Translations under genes and position numbers: made by a program | Notes under the pieces: generated by a model | The model's input: the letters and a program-made list of their open reading frames with translations, nothing else | Told to the model about the DNA's origin: nothing | The model's database searches: none | Assembly (NCBI GenBank): GCA_032718475.1 | Contig: JAUCBJ010004577.1 | Coordinates: 28,211-92,210 of the forward strand | Length of the DNA: 64,000 nt | Source of the DNA: Nemertoderma westbladi | Taxonomy: Eukaryota; Xenacoelomorpha; Nemertodermatida; Nemertodermatidae | Direction: 5' to 3' | Shown: positions 1-13,400 of the stretch, one piece after another | Numbering within the stretch: the stretch's first letter is position 1 | Layout of the letters: the number at the start of each line of letters is the position of its first letter

Positions 1-720
1 TATTAAATCTATAAGACTAGAACCATTATGGCAGTAATAAGTTGGTTGAGTTAAATCATTCTGCAGTTCCAGTCCATAGTGACTTTCTTCCATGAGATAT
101 TGGAGACAATCCGCTTTGCAATTCTGTTTGTCCATTCTGGCGTTAAAATCACCGCCTAATATAATTGGTCCGTTGTAACCAGCGGGAACTGATTCGATCG
201 CCTTATAAACGCCGTCCACTAACTCATCGCTACTAGTGTCGGGGTCGAAATAACAGCAGATAAAAACTCCAACATCTGAATTAATTGTTACAAATGATCC
301 TGATTTACTAACTAATTCCGGGTTCAGGTGAGGTTTAGCTGCAACTGTTATTCCCTCCATTGGTCTTCCCCTTCCTGCGGGTTTAGTCGCCTCCGTGCTC
401 CAAGTATAGTACCCCGGTAGATCGGGTTCCTTAGTTGCGAAAGTCTCTGTTAATAGTAGGATATCAGGCCCGGACAATAAATCGTCAGAGGATAACTCAA
501 GTACAGATTTCAGTCCTTCTATGTTCCACAGCAGGGTTGAAACGGTTAACGGTGTGGAGTGGCTATTTTGTCACGTACCAACAGTTGGTTGCGACCCAGC
601 GACGGGCGCGTTGTTTGCGGACGGCTGGTCACGGCGCTTTAGCCCAAAGCGCTCGCGTTCGTCGTTTGACATCTTGTAGTTCTTTATGGTGATTCCGTCT
701 CCCCAGATGTCCGGGTCCAT
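1..720 (-). pseudogene. Non-LTR retrotransposon ORF2, N-terminal endonuclease domain (partial)
   Basis: The minus strand reads as the start of a LINE ORF2 from an ATG at 720-718. It runs to the window edge in one frame apart from a TGA at 573-571, about 50 codons in. The APE-like endonuclease (EEP fold) is recognisable by LLWNIEGLKS, by DILLLTET with the expected catalytic Glu, by LGGDFNAR, and by GSSLIDLI at the left edge. In such elements this domain nicks the target so that reverse transcription can be primed from the genomic 3' end. The RT would lie left of the window. The early stop suggests a dead copy, unless translation restarts after it. The exact clade (CR1/L2/RTE-like) was not resolved. 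Confidence 0.8.
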
Positions 721-1391
721 CAGGGTTTCCCGGTGAGTCTGGCGCAGACGAGGTGGAAGGTGGCGTACCGCGAATCTGGATGATAAGCCACGGGAAACAC
801 GTCTTCGATGGGAAGCTTCTCGCTTTTTAGGTAGTTGATAACGTCCTCACAGGTGGTGGTTGCTTCAAGGCGACCGAGACATATGTGTGCCTTCCTCGTC
901 GCAGCGGGTGCGAGGGTCTGTCCCGGGGTAGCCGCCACTGCTCGTAAAGGCCCGCCAACCTTGCGACCGCGAGCGATAGAAGGCTGTGCTGGCGGAGCCT
1001 GTGGCCGAGTAGTCGCGGGTGGGAGAGTGGCACCTGAACAGGGAGGCCCGGTAGCGGTTACTACGGTTGCCGGGTTTCCGTTCCGAGTGACGCTGCTATA
1101 ACGCCGGCGGATTGGTCGATCTCCACCCGGAGTTGGATCGCGAGCATGACGAACTTCCTTTATCAGTTCATCCTTCGCATTGATGAGTTTCTGTTGGCAG
1201 TCGGCAAGTTTACCCCAGACTGGGGGTAACGAGGCGAGGTTCGAAGTGTACATAGAGTTCATCGCGAGGAGGTGTGTCATTAAGAGTTTTTCGTCCTCGT
1301 TTGATACACTCTTCTTTTGTTTTACTTTCGCGAATAAGGAGATAATATTCTCTTGGTGTTTCAAGAAGTCGTCGGCTGGAAGATCACCCAT
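720..1391 (-). CDS. Non-LTR retrotransposon ORF1 protein
   Basis: This ORF of about 223 codons begins at the ATG 1391-1389 (MGDLPADDFLK); an ATG 24 bases upstream is also in frame. The N-terminal third is acidic and helical, the middle is rich in Pro, Ala and Arg, and the last 60 residues (KAHICLGRLEATTTCEDVIN and onward) have the spacing of an RRM-like or ORF1-type nucleic-acid-binding fold. ORF1 proteins of LINEs coat the element RNA. The frame is intact to its TGA at 722-720, whose last base is the first base of the ORF2 ATG. Assignment rests on position and composition, since ORF1 proteins are poorly conserved. The 5' leader (1392-1486) abuts array A. Confidence 0.65.
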   Translation of the reverse strand: MGDLPADDFLKHQENIISLFAKVKQKKSVSNEDEKLLMTHLLAMNSMYTSNLASLPPVWGKLADCQQKLINAKDELIKEVRHARDPTPGGDRPIRRRYSSVTRNGNPATVVTATGPPCSGATLPPATTRPQAPPAQPSIARGRKVGGPLRAVAATPGQTLAPAATRKAHICLGRLEATTTCEDVINYLKSEKLPIEDVFPVAYHPDSRYATFHLVCARLTGKP

Positions 1392-1486
1392 TATAATAAT
1401 ACAATAATAAATCAATTAACCAATAGTAACGAGCAGATAATTAAAGAATCAAGCGCAGGATGGCAATGGCACTTTCACAAAAAAAT

Positions 1487-4400
1487 CAAGTAAATAAGTA
1501 TCAACAAGTAAATAAAGTAGGGTTAGAGGTAAACAAGTAAATAAAGTAGGGTTAGAACTACTAAACAAGTAAATAAAGTCGGGTTAGAGGTAAACAAGTA
1601 AATAAAGTAGGGTTAGAGGTAAACAAGTAAATAAAGTAGGGCTAGAAGTAAACAAGTAAATAAAGTAGGGTTAGAGGTAAACAAGTAAATAAAGTAGGGT
1701 TAAAAGTAAACAAGTAAATAAAGTAGGGTTGGAAGTAAACAAGTAAATAAAGTAGGGTTAGAGGTAAACAATTAAATAAAGTAGGGTTAAAAGTAAACAA
1801 GTAAATAAAGTAGGGTTAGAGGAAAACGAGTAAATAAAGTAGGGTTAGAGGTAAACAAGTAAATAAAGTAGGGCTAGAAGTAAACAAGTAAATAAAGTAG
1901 GGTTAGAGGTAAACAAGTAAATAAAGTAGGGTTAGAGGTAAACAAGTAAATAAAGTAGGGTTAGAGGTAAACAAGTAAATAAAGTAGGGTTAGAGGTAAA
2001 CAATTAAATAAAGTAGGGTTAAAAGTAAACAAGTAAATAAAGTAGGGTTAGAGGAAAACGAGTAAATAAAGTAGGGTTAGAGGTAAACAAGTAAATAAAG
2101 TAGGGTTAGAGGTAAACAATTAAATAAAGTAGGGTTAAAAGTAAACAAGTAAATAAAGTAGGGTTAGAGGAAAACGAGTTAATAAAGTAGGGTTAGAACT
2201 AAACAAGTAAATAAAGTAGGGTTAAAAGTAAACAAGTAAATAAAGTAGGGTTAGAACTAAACAAGTAAATAAAGTAGGGTTAGAGGTAAACAAGTAAATA
2301 AAGTAGGGTTAGAACTAAACAAGTAAATAAAGTAGGGTTAGAGGTAAACAAGTAAATAAAGTAGGGTTAGAGGTAAACAAGTAAATAAAGTAGGGTTAGA
2401 GGTAAACAATTAAATAAAGTAGGGTTAAAAGTAAACAAGTAAATAAAGTAGGGTTAGAGGAAAACGAGTAAATAAAGTAGGGTTAGAGGTAAACAAGTAA
2501 ATAAAGTAGGGCTAGAAGTAAACAAGTAAATAAAGTAGGGTTAGAGGTAAACAAGTAAATAAAGTAGGGTTAGAGGTAAACAAGTAAATAAAGTAGGGCT
2601 AGAAGTAAACAAGTAAATAAAGTAGGGTTGGAAGTAAAAAAGTAAATAAAGTAGGGTTAGAGGTAAACAAGTAAATAAAGTAGGGTTAGAGGTAAACAAG
2701 TAAATAAAGAGGGTTAGAACTAAACAAGTAAATAAAGTAGGGTTATAGGTAAACAAGTAAATAAAGTAGGGTTAGAGGTAAACAAGTAAATAAAGTAGAG
2801 TTAGAACTAAACAAGTAAATAAAGTAGGGTTGGAAGTAAACAAGTAAATAAAGTAGGGTTAGAACTAAACAAGTAAATAAAGTAGGGTTAGAGGTAAACA
2901 AGTAAATAAAGTAGGGTTAGAACTAAACAAGTAAATAAAGTAGGGTTATAGGTAAACAAGTAAATAAAGTAGGGTTAGAGGTAAACAAGTAAAAAAAGTA
3001 GGGTTAGAAGTAAACAAGTAAATAAAGTAGGGTTAAAAGTAAACAAGTAAATAAAGTAGGGTTAAGAGTAAACAAGTAAATAAAGTAGGGTTAGAGGTAA
3101 ACAAGTAAATAAAGTAGGGTTAGAGGAAAACGAGTAAATAAAGTAGGGTTAGAGGTAAACAAGTAAATAAAGAGGGTTAAAAGTAAACAAGTAAATAAAG
3201 TAGGGTTAAGAGTAAACAAGTAAATAAAGTAGGGTTGGAAGTAAACAAGTAAATAAAGTAGGGTTAGAGGTAAACAAGTAAATAAAGTAGGGTTAGAGGT
3301 AAACAAGTAAATAAAGAGGGTTAGAACTAAACAAGTAAATAAAGTAGGGTTATAGGTAAACAAGTAAATAAAGTAGGGTTAAAAGTAAACAAGTAAATAA
3401 AGTAGGGTTAAGAGTAAACAAGTAAATAAATTAGGGTTGGAAGTAAACAAGTAAATAAAGTAGGCTTAGAGGTAAACAAGTAAATAAAGTAGGGTTAGAG
3501 GTAAACAAGTAAATAAAGTAGGGTTAGAGGTAAACGAGTAAATAAAGTAGGGTTATAGGTAAACAAGTAAATAAAGTAGGGTTAAAAGTAAACAAGTAAA
3601 TAAAGTAGGGTTACGAGTAAACAAGTAAATAAAGTATGGTTAGAGGTAAACAAGTAAATAAAGTAGGGTTAGAAGTAAACAAGTAAATAAAGTAGGGTTA
3701 AAAGTAAACAAGTAAATAAAGTAGGGTTAGAGGTAAACAAGTAAATAAAGAGGGTTAGAACTAAACAAGTAAATAAAGTAGGGTTATAGGTATACAAGTA
3801 AATAAAGTAGGGTAAGAGGTAAACAAGTAAATAAAGTAGAGTTAGAACTAAACAAGTAAATAAAGTAGGGTTGGAAGTAAACAAGTAAATAAAGTAGGGT
3901 TAAAAGTAAACAAGTAAATAAAGTAGAGTTGGAAGTAAACAAGTAAATAAAGTAGCGTTAGAGGTAAACAAGTAAATAAAGTAGGGTTGGAAGTAAACAA
4001 GTAAATAAAGTATAGCGTTAAAAGTAAACAAGTAAATAAAGTAGGGTTAGAACTAAACAAGTAAATAAAGTAGGGTTAGAGGTAAACAAGTAAATAAAGT
4101 AGGGTTAGAGGTAAACAAGTAAATAAAGTAGGGTTAGAGGTAAACAAGTAAATAAAGTAGGGTTAGAGGAAAACGAGTACATAAAGTAGGGTTAGAACTA
4201 AACAAATAAATAAAGTAGGGCCAGAAGTAAACAAGTAAATAAAGTAGGGTTAGAGGTAAACAAGTAAATAAAGTAGGGTTAGAGGTAAACAAGTAAATAA
4301 AGTAGGGTTAGAGGAAAACGAGTAAATAAAGTAGGGTTAGAGGTAAACAAGTAAATAAAGTAGGGCTAGAAGTAAACAAGTAAATAAAGTAGAGTTAGAG

Positions 4401-7400
4401 GTAAACAAGTAAATAAAGTAGGGTTAGAGGTAAACAAGTAAATAAAGTAGGGTTAGAGGAAAACGAGTAAATAAAGTAGGGTTAGAGGTAAACAAGTAAA
4501 TAAAGTAGGGTTAGAGGTAAACAAGTAAATAAAGTAGGGTTAGAGGTAAACAAGTAAATAAAGTAGGGTTAGAGGTAAACAAGTAAATAAAGTAGGGTTA
4601 GAGGAAAACGAGTAAATAAAGTAGGGTTAGAGGTAAACAAGTAAATAAAGTAGGGCTAGAAGTAAACAAGTAAATAAAGTAGGGTTAGAGGTAAACAAGT
4701 AAATAAAGTAGGGTTAGAGGTAAACAAGTAAATAAAGAGGGTTAGAACTAAACAAGTAAATAAAGTAGGGCTAGAACTAAACAAGTAAATAAAGTAGGGT
4801 TAGAGGTAAACAAGGAAATAAAGTAGGGTTGGAAGTAAATAAGTAAATAAAGTAGGGTTAGAGGTAAACAAGTAAATAAAGTAGGGTTGGAAGTAAACAA
4901 GTAAATAAAGTAGGGTTAGAGGTAAACAAGTAAATAAAGTAGGGTTAGAACTAAACAAGTAAATAAAGTAGGGCTAGAAGTAAACAAGTAAATAAAGTAG
5001 GGTTAGAACTAAACAAGTAAATAAAGTAGGGCTAGAAGTAAACAAGTAAATAGAGTAGGGTTAGAGGTAAACAAGTAAATAAAGTAGGGTTAGAGGAAAA
5101 CGAGTAAATAAAGTAGGGTTAGAGGTAAACAAGTAAATAAAGAGGGTTAGAACTAAACAAGTAAATAAAGTAGGGTTATAGGTAAACAAGTAAATAAAGT
5201 AGGGTTAGAGGTAAACAAGTAAAAAAAGTAGGGTTAGAAGTAAACAAGTAAATAAAGTAGGGTTAAAAGTAAACAAGTAAATAAAGTAGGGTTAAGAGTA
5301 AACAAGTAATTAAAGTAGGGTTGGAAGTAAACAAGTAAATTAAAGTAGGGTTAGAGGTAAACAAGTAAATAAAGTAGGGTTAGAGGTAAACAAGTAAATA
5401 AAGAGGGTTAAAAGTAAACAAGTAAATAAAGTAGGGTTAAGAGTAAACAAGTAAATAAAGTAGGGTTGGAAGTAAACAAGTAAATAAAGTAGGGTTAGAG
5501 GTAAACAAGTAAATAAAGTAGGGTTAGAGGTAAACAAGTAAATAAAGAGGGTTAGAACTAAACAAGTAAATAAAGTAGGGTTATAGGTAAACAAGTAAAT
5601 AAAGTAGGGTTAAAAGTAAACAAGTAAATAAAGTAGGGTTAAGAGTAAACAAGTAAATAAATTAGGGTTGGAAGTAAACAAGTAAATAAAGTAGGCTTAG
5701 AGGTAAACAAGTAAATAAAGTAGGGTTAGAGGTAAACAAGTAAATAAAGTAGGGTTAGAGGTAAACGAGTAAATAAAGTAGGGTTATAGGTAAACAAGTA
5801 AATAAAGTAGGGTTAAAAGTAAACAAGTAAATAAAGTAGGGTTACGAGTAAACAAGTAAATAAAGTATGGTTAGAGGTAAACAAGTAAATAAAGTAGGGT
5901 TAGAAGTAAACAAGTAAATAAAGTAGGGTTAAAAGTAAACAAGTAAATAAAGTAGGGTTAGAGGTAAACAAGTAAATAAAGAGGGTTAGAACTAAACAAG
6001 TAAATAAAGTAGGGTTATAGGTATACAAGTAAATAAAGTAGGGTAAGAGGTAAACAAGTAAATAAAGTAGAGTTAGAACTAAACAAGTAAATAAAGTAGG
6101 GTTGGAAGTAAACAAGTAAATAAAGTAGGGTTAAAAGTAAACAAGTAAATAAAGTAGAGTTGGAAGTAAACAAGTAAATAAAGTAGCGTTAGAGGTAAAC
6201 AAGTAAATAAAGTAGGGTTGGAAGTAAACAAGTAAATAAAGTATAGCGTTAAAAGTAAACAAGTAAATAAAGTAGGGTTAGAACTAAACAAGTAAATAAA
6301 GTAGGGTTAGAACTAAACAAGTAAATAAAGTAGGGTTAGAGGTAAACAAGTAAATAAAGTAGGGTTAGAGGTAAACAAGTAAATAAAGTAGGGTTAGAGG
6401 AAAACGAGTACATAAAGTAGGGTTAGAACTAAACAAATAAATAAAGTAGGGCCAGAAGTAAACAAGTAAATAAAGTAGGGTTAGAGGTAAACAAGTAAAT
6501 AAAGTAGGGTTAGAGGTAAACAAGTAAATAAAGTAGGGTTAGAGGAAAACGAGTAAATAAAGTAGGGTTAGAGGTAAACAAGTAAATAAAGTAGGGCTAG
6601 AAGTAAACAAGTAAATAAAGTAGAGTTAGAGGTAAACAAGTAAATAAAGTAGGGTTAGAGGTAAACAAGTAAATAAAGTAGGGTTAGAGGAAAACGAGTA
6701 AATAAAGTAGGGTTAGAGGTAAACAAGTAAATAAAGTAGGGTTAGAGGTAAACAAGTAAATAAAGTAGGGTTAGAGGTAAACAAGTAAATAAAGTAGGGT
6801 TAGAGGTAAACAAGTAAATATAGTAGGGTTAGAGGAAAACGAGTAAATAAAGTAGGGTTAGAGGTAAACAAGTAAATAAAGTAGGGCTAGAAGTAAACAA
6901 GTAAATAAAGTAGGGTTAGAGGTAAACAAGTAAATAAAGTAGGGTTAGAGGTAAACAAGTAAATAAAGAGGGTTAGAACTAAACAAGTAAATAAAGTAGG
7001 GCTAGAACTAAACAAGTAAATAAAGTAGGGTTAGAGGTAAACAAGGAAATAAAGTAGGGTTGGAAGTAAATAAGTAAATAAAGTAGGGTTAGAGGTAAAC
7101 AAGTAAATAAAGTAGGGTTGGAAGTAAACAAGTAAATAAAGTAGGGTTAGAGGTAAACAAGTAAATAAAGTAGGGTTAGAACTAAACAAGTAAATAAAGT
7201 AGGGTTAGAGGTAAACAAGTAAATAAAGTAGGGTTAGAGGTAAACAAGTAAATAAAGTAGGGTTAGAACTAAACAAGTAAATAAAGTCGGGTTAGAGGTA
7301 AACAAGTAAATAAAGTAGGGTTAGAGGTAAACAAGTAAATAAAGTAGGGCTAGAAGTAAACAAGTAAATAAAGTAGGGTTAGAGGTAAACAAGTAAATAA

Positions 7401-10400
7401 AGTAGGGTTAAAAGTAAACAAGTAAATAAAGTAGGGTTGGAAGTAAACAAGTAAATAAAGTAGCGTTAGAGGTAAACAAGTAAATAAAGTAGGGTTAAAA
7501 GTAAACAAGTTAATAAAGTAGGGTTAGAGGTAAACAAGTAAATAAAGTAGGGTTAGAGGTAAACAATTAAATAAAGTAGGGTTAAAAGTAAACAAGTAAA
7601 TAAAGTAGGGTTAGAGGAAAACGAGTAAATAAAGTAGGGTTAGAGGTAAACAAGTAAATAAAGTAGGGCTAGAAGTAAACAAGTAAATAAAGTAGGGTTA
7701 GAGGTAAACAAGTAAATAAAGTAGGGTTAGAGGTAAACAAGTAAATAAAGTAGGGTTAGAGGTAAACAAGTAAATAAAGAGGGTTAGAACTAAACAAGTA
7801 AATAAAGTAGGGTTATAGGTAAACAAGTAAATAAAGTAGGGTTAGAGGTAAACAAGTAAATAAAGTAGAGTTAGAACTAAACAAGTAAATAAAGTAGGGT
7901 TAGAAGTAAACAAGTAAATAAAGTAGGGTTAAAAGTAAACAAGTAAATAAAGTAGGGTTAAAAGTAAACAAGTAAATAAAGTAGGGTTAGAAGTAAACAA
8001 GTAAATAAAGTAGGGTTAGAGGTAAACAAGTAAATAAAGTAGGGTTAGAGGTAAACGAGTAAATAAAGTAGGGTTAGAACTAAACAAGTAAATAAAGTAG
8101 GGTTAGAAGTAAACAAGTAAAAAAATAAAGACGGATTAGAACTAAACAAATAAATAAAGTAGGGCCAGAAGTAAACAAGTAAATAAAGTAGGGTTAAAAG
8201 TAAACAAGTAAATAAAGTAGGGTTAAAAGTAAACAAGTAAATAAAGTAGGGTTAAAAGTAAACAAGTAAATAAAGTAGGGTTAGAAGTAAACAAGTAAAT
8301 AAAGTAGGGTTAGAAGTAAACAAGTAAATAAAGTAGGGTTAAAAGTAAACAAGTAAATAAAGTAGGGTTAAAAGTAAACAAGTAAATAAAGTAGGGTTAG
8401 AAGTAAACAAGTAAATAAAGTAGGGTTAGAGGTAAACAAGTAAATAAAGTAGGGTTAGAGGTAAACGAGTAAATAAAGTAGGGTTAGAACTAAACAAGTA
8501 AATAAAGTAGGGTTAGAGGTAAACAAGTAAATAAAGTAGGGTTAGAGGTAAACAAGTAAATAAAGAGGGTTAGAACTAAACAAGTAAATAAAGTAGGGTT
8601 ATAGGTAAACAAGTAAATAAAGTAGGGTTAGAGGTAAACAAGTAAATAAAGTAGAGTTAGAACTAAACAAGTAAATAAAGTAGGGTTAGAAGTAAACAAG
8701 TAAATAAAGTAGGGTTAAAAGTAAACAAGTAAATAAAGTAGGGTTAAAAGTAAACAAGTAAATAAAGTAGGGTTAGAAGTAAACAAGTAAATAAAGTAGG
8801 GTTAGAAGTAAACAAGTAAATAAAGTAGGGTTAAAAGTAAACAAGTAAATAAAGTAGGGTTAAAAGTAAATAAGTAAATAAAGTAGGGTTAGAAGTAAAC
8901 AAGTAAATAAAGTAGGGTTAGAGGTAAACAAGTAAATAAAGTAGGGTTAGAGGTAAACGAGTAAATAAAGTAGGGTTAGAACTAAACAAGTAAATAAAGT
9001 AGGGTTAGAGGTAAACAAGTAAATAAAGTAGGGTTAGAGGTAAACGAGTAAATAAAGAGGGTTAGAACTAAACAAGTAAATAAAGTAGGGTTATAGGTAA
9101 ACAAGTAAATAAAGTAGGGTTAGAGGTAAACAAGTAAATAAAGTAGAGTTAGAACTAAACAAGTAAATAAAGTAGGGTTAGAAGTAAACAAGTAAATAAA
9201 GTAGGGTTAAAAGTAAACAAGTAAATAAAGTAGGGTTAAAAGTAAACAAGTAAATAAAGTAGGGTTAGAAGTAAACAAGTAAATAAAGTAGGGTTAGAGG
9301 TAAACAAGTAAATAAAGTAGGGTTAGAGGTAAACGAGTAAATAAAGTAGGGTTAGAACTAAACAAGTAAATAAAGTAGGGTTAGAAGTAAACAAGTAAAT
9401 AAAGTAGGGTTAAAAGTAAACAAGTAAATAAAGTAGGGTTAGAAGTAAACAAGTAAAAAAATAGAGACGGGTTAGAACTAAACAAATAAATAAAGTAGGG
9501 CTAGAACTAAACAAGTAAGTAAAGTAGGGTTAGAACTAAACAAGTAAATAAAGTAGGGCTAGAGGTAAACAAGTAAATAAAGTAGAGTTAGAACTAAACA
9601 AGTAAATAAAGTAGGGTTATAGGTAAACAAGTAAATAAAGTAGGGTTAGAGGTAAACAAGTAAATAAAGTAGAGTTAGAACTAAACAAGTAAATAAAGTA
9701 GGGTTAGAACTAAACAAATAAATAAAGTTGGGTTGGAAGTAAACAAGTAAGTAAAGTAGGGTTAGAACTAAACAAGTAAATAAAGTAGGGTTAGAACTAA
9801 ACAAATAAATAAAGTAGGGCCAGAAGTAAACAAGTAAATAAAGTAGGGTTAGAAGTAAACAAGTAAATAAAGTAGGGTTAGAGGTAAACAAGTAAATAAA
9901 GTAGAGTTAGAACTAAACAAGTAAATAAAGTAGGGTTAGAAGTAAACAAGTAAATAAAGTAGGGTTAAAAGTAAACAAGTAAATAAAGTAGGGTTAGAAG
10001 TAAACAAGTAAATAAAGTAGGGTTAGAAGTAAACAAGTAAATAAAGTAGGGTTAGAAGTAAACAAGTAAATAAAATAGGGTTAGAAGTAAACAAGTAAAT
10101 ATAGTAGGGTTAAAAGTAAACAAGTAAATAAAGTAGGGTTAAAAGTAAACAAGTAAATAAAGTAGGGTTAGAAGTAAACAAGTAAATAAAGTAGGGTTAA
10201 AAGTAAACAAGTAAATAAAGTAGGGTTGGAAGTAAACAAGTAAATAAAGTAGGGTTAGAAGTAAACAAGTAAATAAAGTAGGGTTAGAAGTAAACAAGTA
10301 AATAAAGTAGGGTTAGAACTAAACAAGTAAATAAAATAGGGTTAGAAGTAAACAAGTAAATATAGTAGGGTTAAAAGTAAACAAGTAAATAAAGTAGGGT

Positions 10401-13400
10401 TAGAAGTAAACAAGTAAATAAAGTAGGGTTAAAAGTAAACAAGTAAATAAAGTAGGGTTAAAAGTAAACAAGTAAATAAAGTAGGGTTGGAAGTAAACAA
10501 GTAAATAAAGTAGGGTTAGAAGTAAACAAGTAAATAAAGTAGGGTTAGAAGTAAACAAGTAAATAAAGTAGGGTTAGAGGTAAACAAGTAAATAAAGTAG
10601 AGTTAGAACTAAACAAGTAAATAAAGTAGGGTTAGAAGTAAACAAGTAAATAAAGTAGGGTTAAAAGTAAACAAGTAAATAAAGTAGGGTTAGAAGTAAA
10701 CAAGTAAATAAAGTAGGGTTAGAAGTAAACAAGTAAATAAAGTAGGGTTAGAACTAAACAAGTAAATAAAATAGGGTTAGAAGTAAACAAGTAAATATAG
10801 TAGGGTTAAAAGTAAACAAGTAAATAAAGTAGGGTTAAAAGTAAACAAGTAAATAAAGTAGGGTTAGAAGTAAACAAGTAAATAAAGTAGGGTTAAAAGT
10901 AAACAAGTAAATAAAGTAGGGTTAAAAGTAAACAAGTAAATAAAGTAGGGTTAGAGGTAAACAAGTAAATAAAGTAGGGTTGGAAGTAAACAAGTAAATA
11001 AAGTAGGGTTAGAGGTAAACAAGTAAATAAAGTAGGGTTGGAAGTAAACAAGTAAATAAAGTAGGGTTAGAACTAAACAAGTAAATAAAATAGGGTTAGA
11101 AGTAAACAAGTAAATATAGTAGGGTTAAAAGTAAACAAGTAAATAAAGTAGGGTTAAAAGTAAACAAGTAAATAAAGTAGGGTTAGAAGTAAACAAGTAA
11201 ATATAGTAGGGTTAAAAGTAAACAAGTAAATAAAGTAGGGTTAAAAGTAAACAAGTAAATAAAGTAGGGTTAGAAGTAAACAAGTAAATAAAGTAGGGTT
11301 AAAAGTAAACAAGTAAATAAAGTAGGGTTAAAAGTAAACAAGTAAATAAAGTAGGGTTAGAGGTAAACAAGTAAATAAAGTAGGGTTGGAAGTAAACAAG
11401 TAAATAAAGTAGGGTTAGAAGTAAACAAGTAAATAAAGTAGGGTTAGAGGTAAACGAGTAAATAAAGTAGGGTTAGAAGTAAACAAGTAAAAAAATAGAG
11501 ACGGGTTAGAACTAAACAAATAAATAAAGTAGGGCTAGAGGTAAACAAGTAAATAAAGTAGGGTTAGAACTAAACAAATAAATAAAGTAGGGTTGGAAGT
11601 AAACAAGTAAGTAAAGTAGGGTTAGAACTAAACAAGTAAATAAAGTAGGGTTAGAACTAAACAAATAAATAAAGTAGGGCCAGAAGTAAACAAGTAAATA
11701 AAGTAGGGTTAGAAGTAAACAAGTAAATAAAGTAGGGTTAGAGGTAAACAAGTAAATAAAGTAGAGTTAGAACTAAACAAGTAAATAAAGTAGGGTTAGA
11801 AGTAAACAAGTAAATAAAGTAGGGTTAAAAGTAAACAAGTAAATAAAGTAGGGTTAGAAGTAAACAAGTAAATAAAGTAGGGTTAGAAGTAAACAAGTAA
11901 ATAAAGTAGGGTTAGAACTAAACAAGTAAATAAAGTAGGGTTAGAAGTAAACAAGTAAATAAAGTAGGGTTAAAAGTAAACAAGTAAATAAAGTAGGGTT
12001 AAAAGTAAACAAGTAAATAAAGTAGGGTTAAAAGTAAACAAGTAAATAAAGTAGGGTTAGAAGTAAACAAGTAAAAAAATAGAGACGGGTTAGAACTAAA
12101 CAAATAAATAAAGTAGGGCTAGAACTAAACAAGTAAGTAAAGTAGGGTTAGAACTAAACAAGTAAATAAAGTAGGGTTAAAAGTAAACAAGTAAATAAAG
12201 TAGGGTTAAAAGTAAACAAGTAAATAAAGTAGGGTTAAAAGTAAACAAGTAAATAAAGTAGGGTTAGAAGTAAACAAGTAAAAAAATAGAGACGGGTTAG
12301 AACTAAACAAATAAATAAAGTAGGGCTAGAACTAAACAAGTAAGTAAAGTAGGGTTAGAACTAAACAAATAAATAAAGTAGGGCCAGAAGTAAACAAGTA
12401 AATAAAGTAGGGTTAGAAGTAAACAAGTAAATAAAGTAGGGTTAGAAGTAAACAAGTAAATAAAGTAGGGTTAGAGGTAAACAAGTAAATAAATTAGGGT
12501 TAAAAGTAAACAAGTAAATAAAGTAGGGTTAGAGGTAAACGAGTAGATAAAGTAGGGCTGGAGGTAAACAAGTAAATAAAGTAGGGCTAGAAGTAAACAA
12601 GTAAATAAAGTAGGGTTAGAACTAAACAAGTAAATAAAGTAGGGCTAGAAGTAAACAAGTAAATAAATTAGGGTTAGAAGTAAACAAGTAAATAAAGTAG
12701 GGTTAGAGGTAAACAAGTAAATAAAGTAGGGTTAGAGGTAAACGAGTAAATAAAGTAGAGTTAGAACTAAACAAGTAAATAAAGTAGGGTTAGAGGTAAA
12801 CGAGTAAATAAAGTAGGGTTGGAAGTAAACAAGTAAATAAAGTAGGGTTAGAACTAAACAAGTAAATAAAGTAGGGTTAGAAGTAAACAAGTAAATAAAG
12901 TAGGGTTAAAAGTAAACAAGTAAATAAAGTAGGGTTAGAAGTAAACAAGTAAAAAAATAGAGAAGGGTTAGAGGAAAACGAGTAAATAAAGTAGGGTTAG
13001 AACTAAACAAATAAATAAAGTAGGGCCAGAAGTAAACAAGTAAATAAAGTAGAGTTAGAACAAAACAAGTAAATAAAGTAGGGTTAGAAGTAAACAAGTA
13101 AATAAAGTAGGGTTAGAACTAAACAAGTAAATAAAGTAGGGTTAGAGGTAAACAAGTAAATAAAGTAGGGTTAGAGGTAAACGAGTAAATAAAGTAGAGT
13201 TAGAACTAAACAAGTAAATAAAGTAGGGTTAGAAGTAAACAAGTAAATAAAGTAGGGTTATAGGTAAACAAGTAAATAAAGTAGAGTTAGAACTAAACAA
13301 GTAAATAAAGTAGGGTTAGAAGTAAACAAGTAAATAAAGTAGGGTTAAAAGTAAACAAGTAAATAAAGTAGGGTTAGAAGTAAACAAGTAAAAAAATAGA

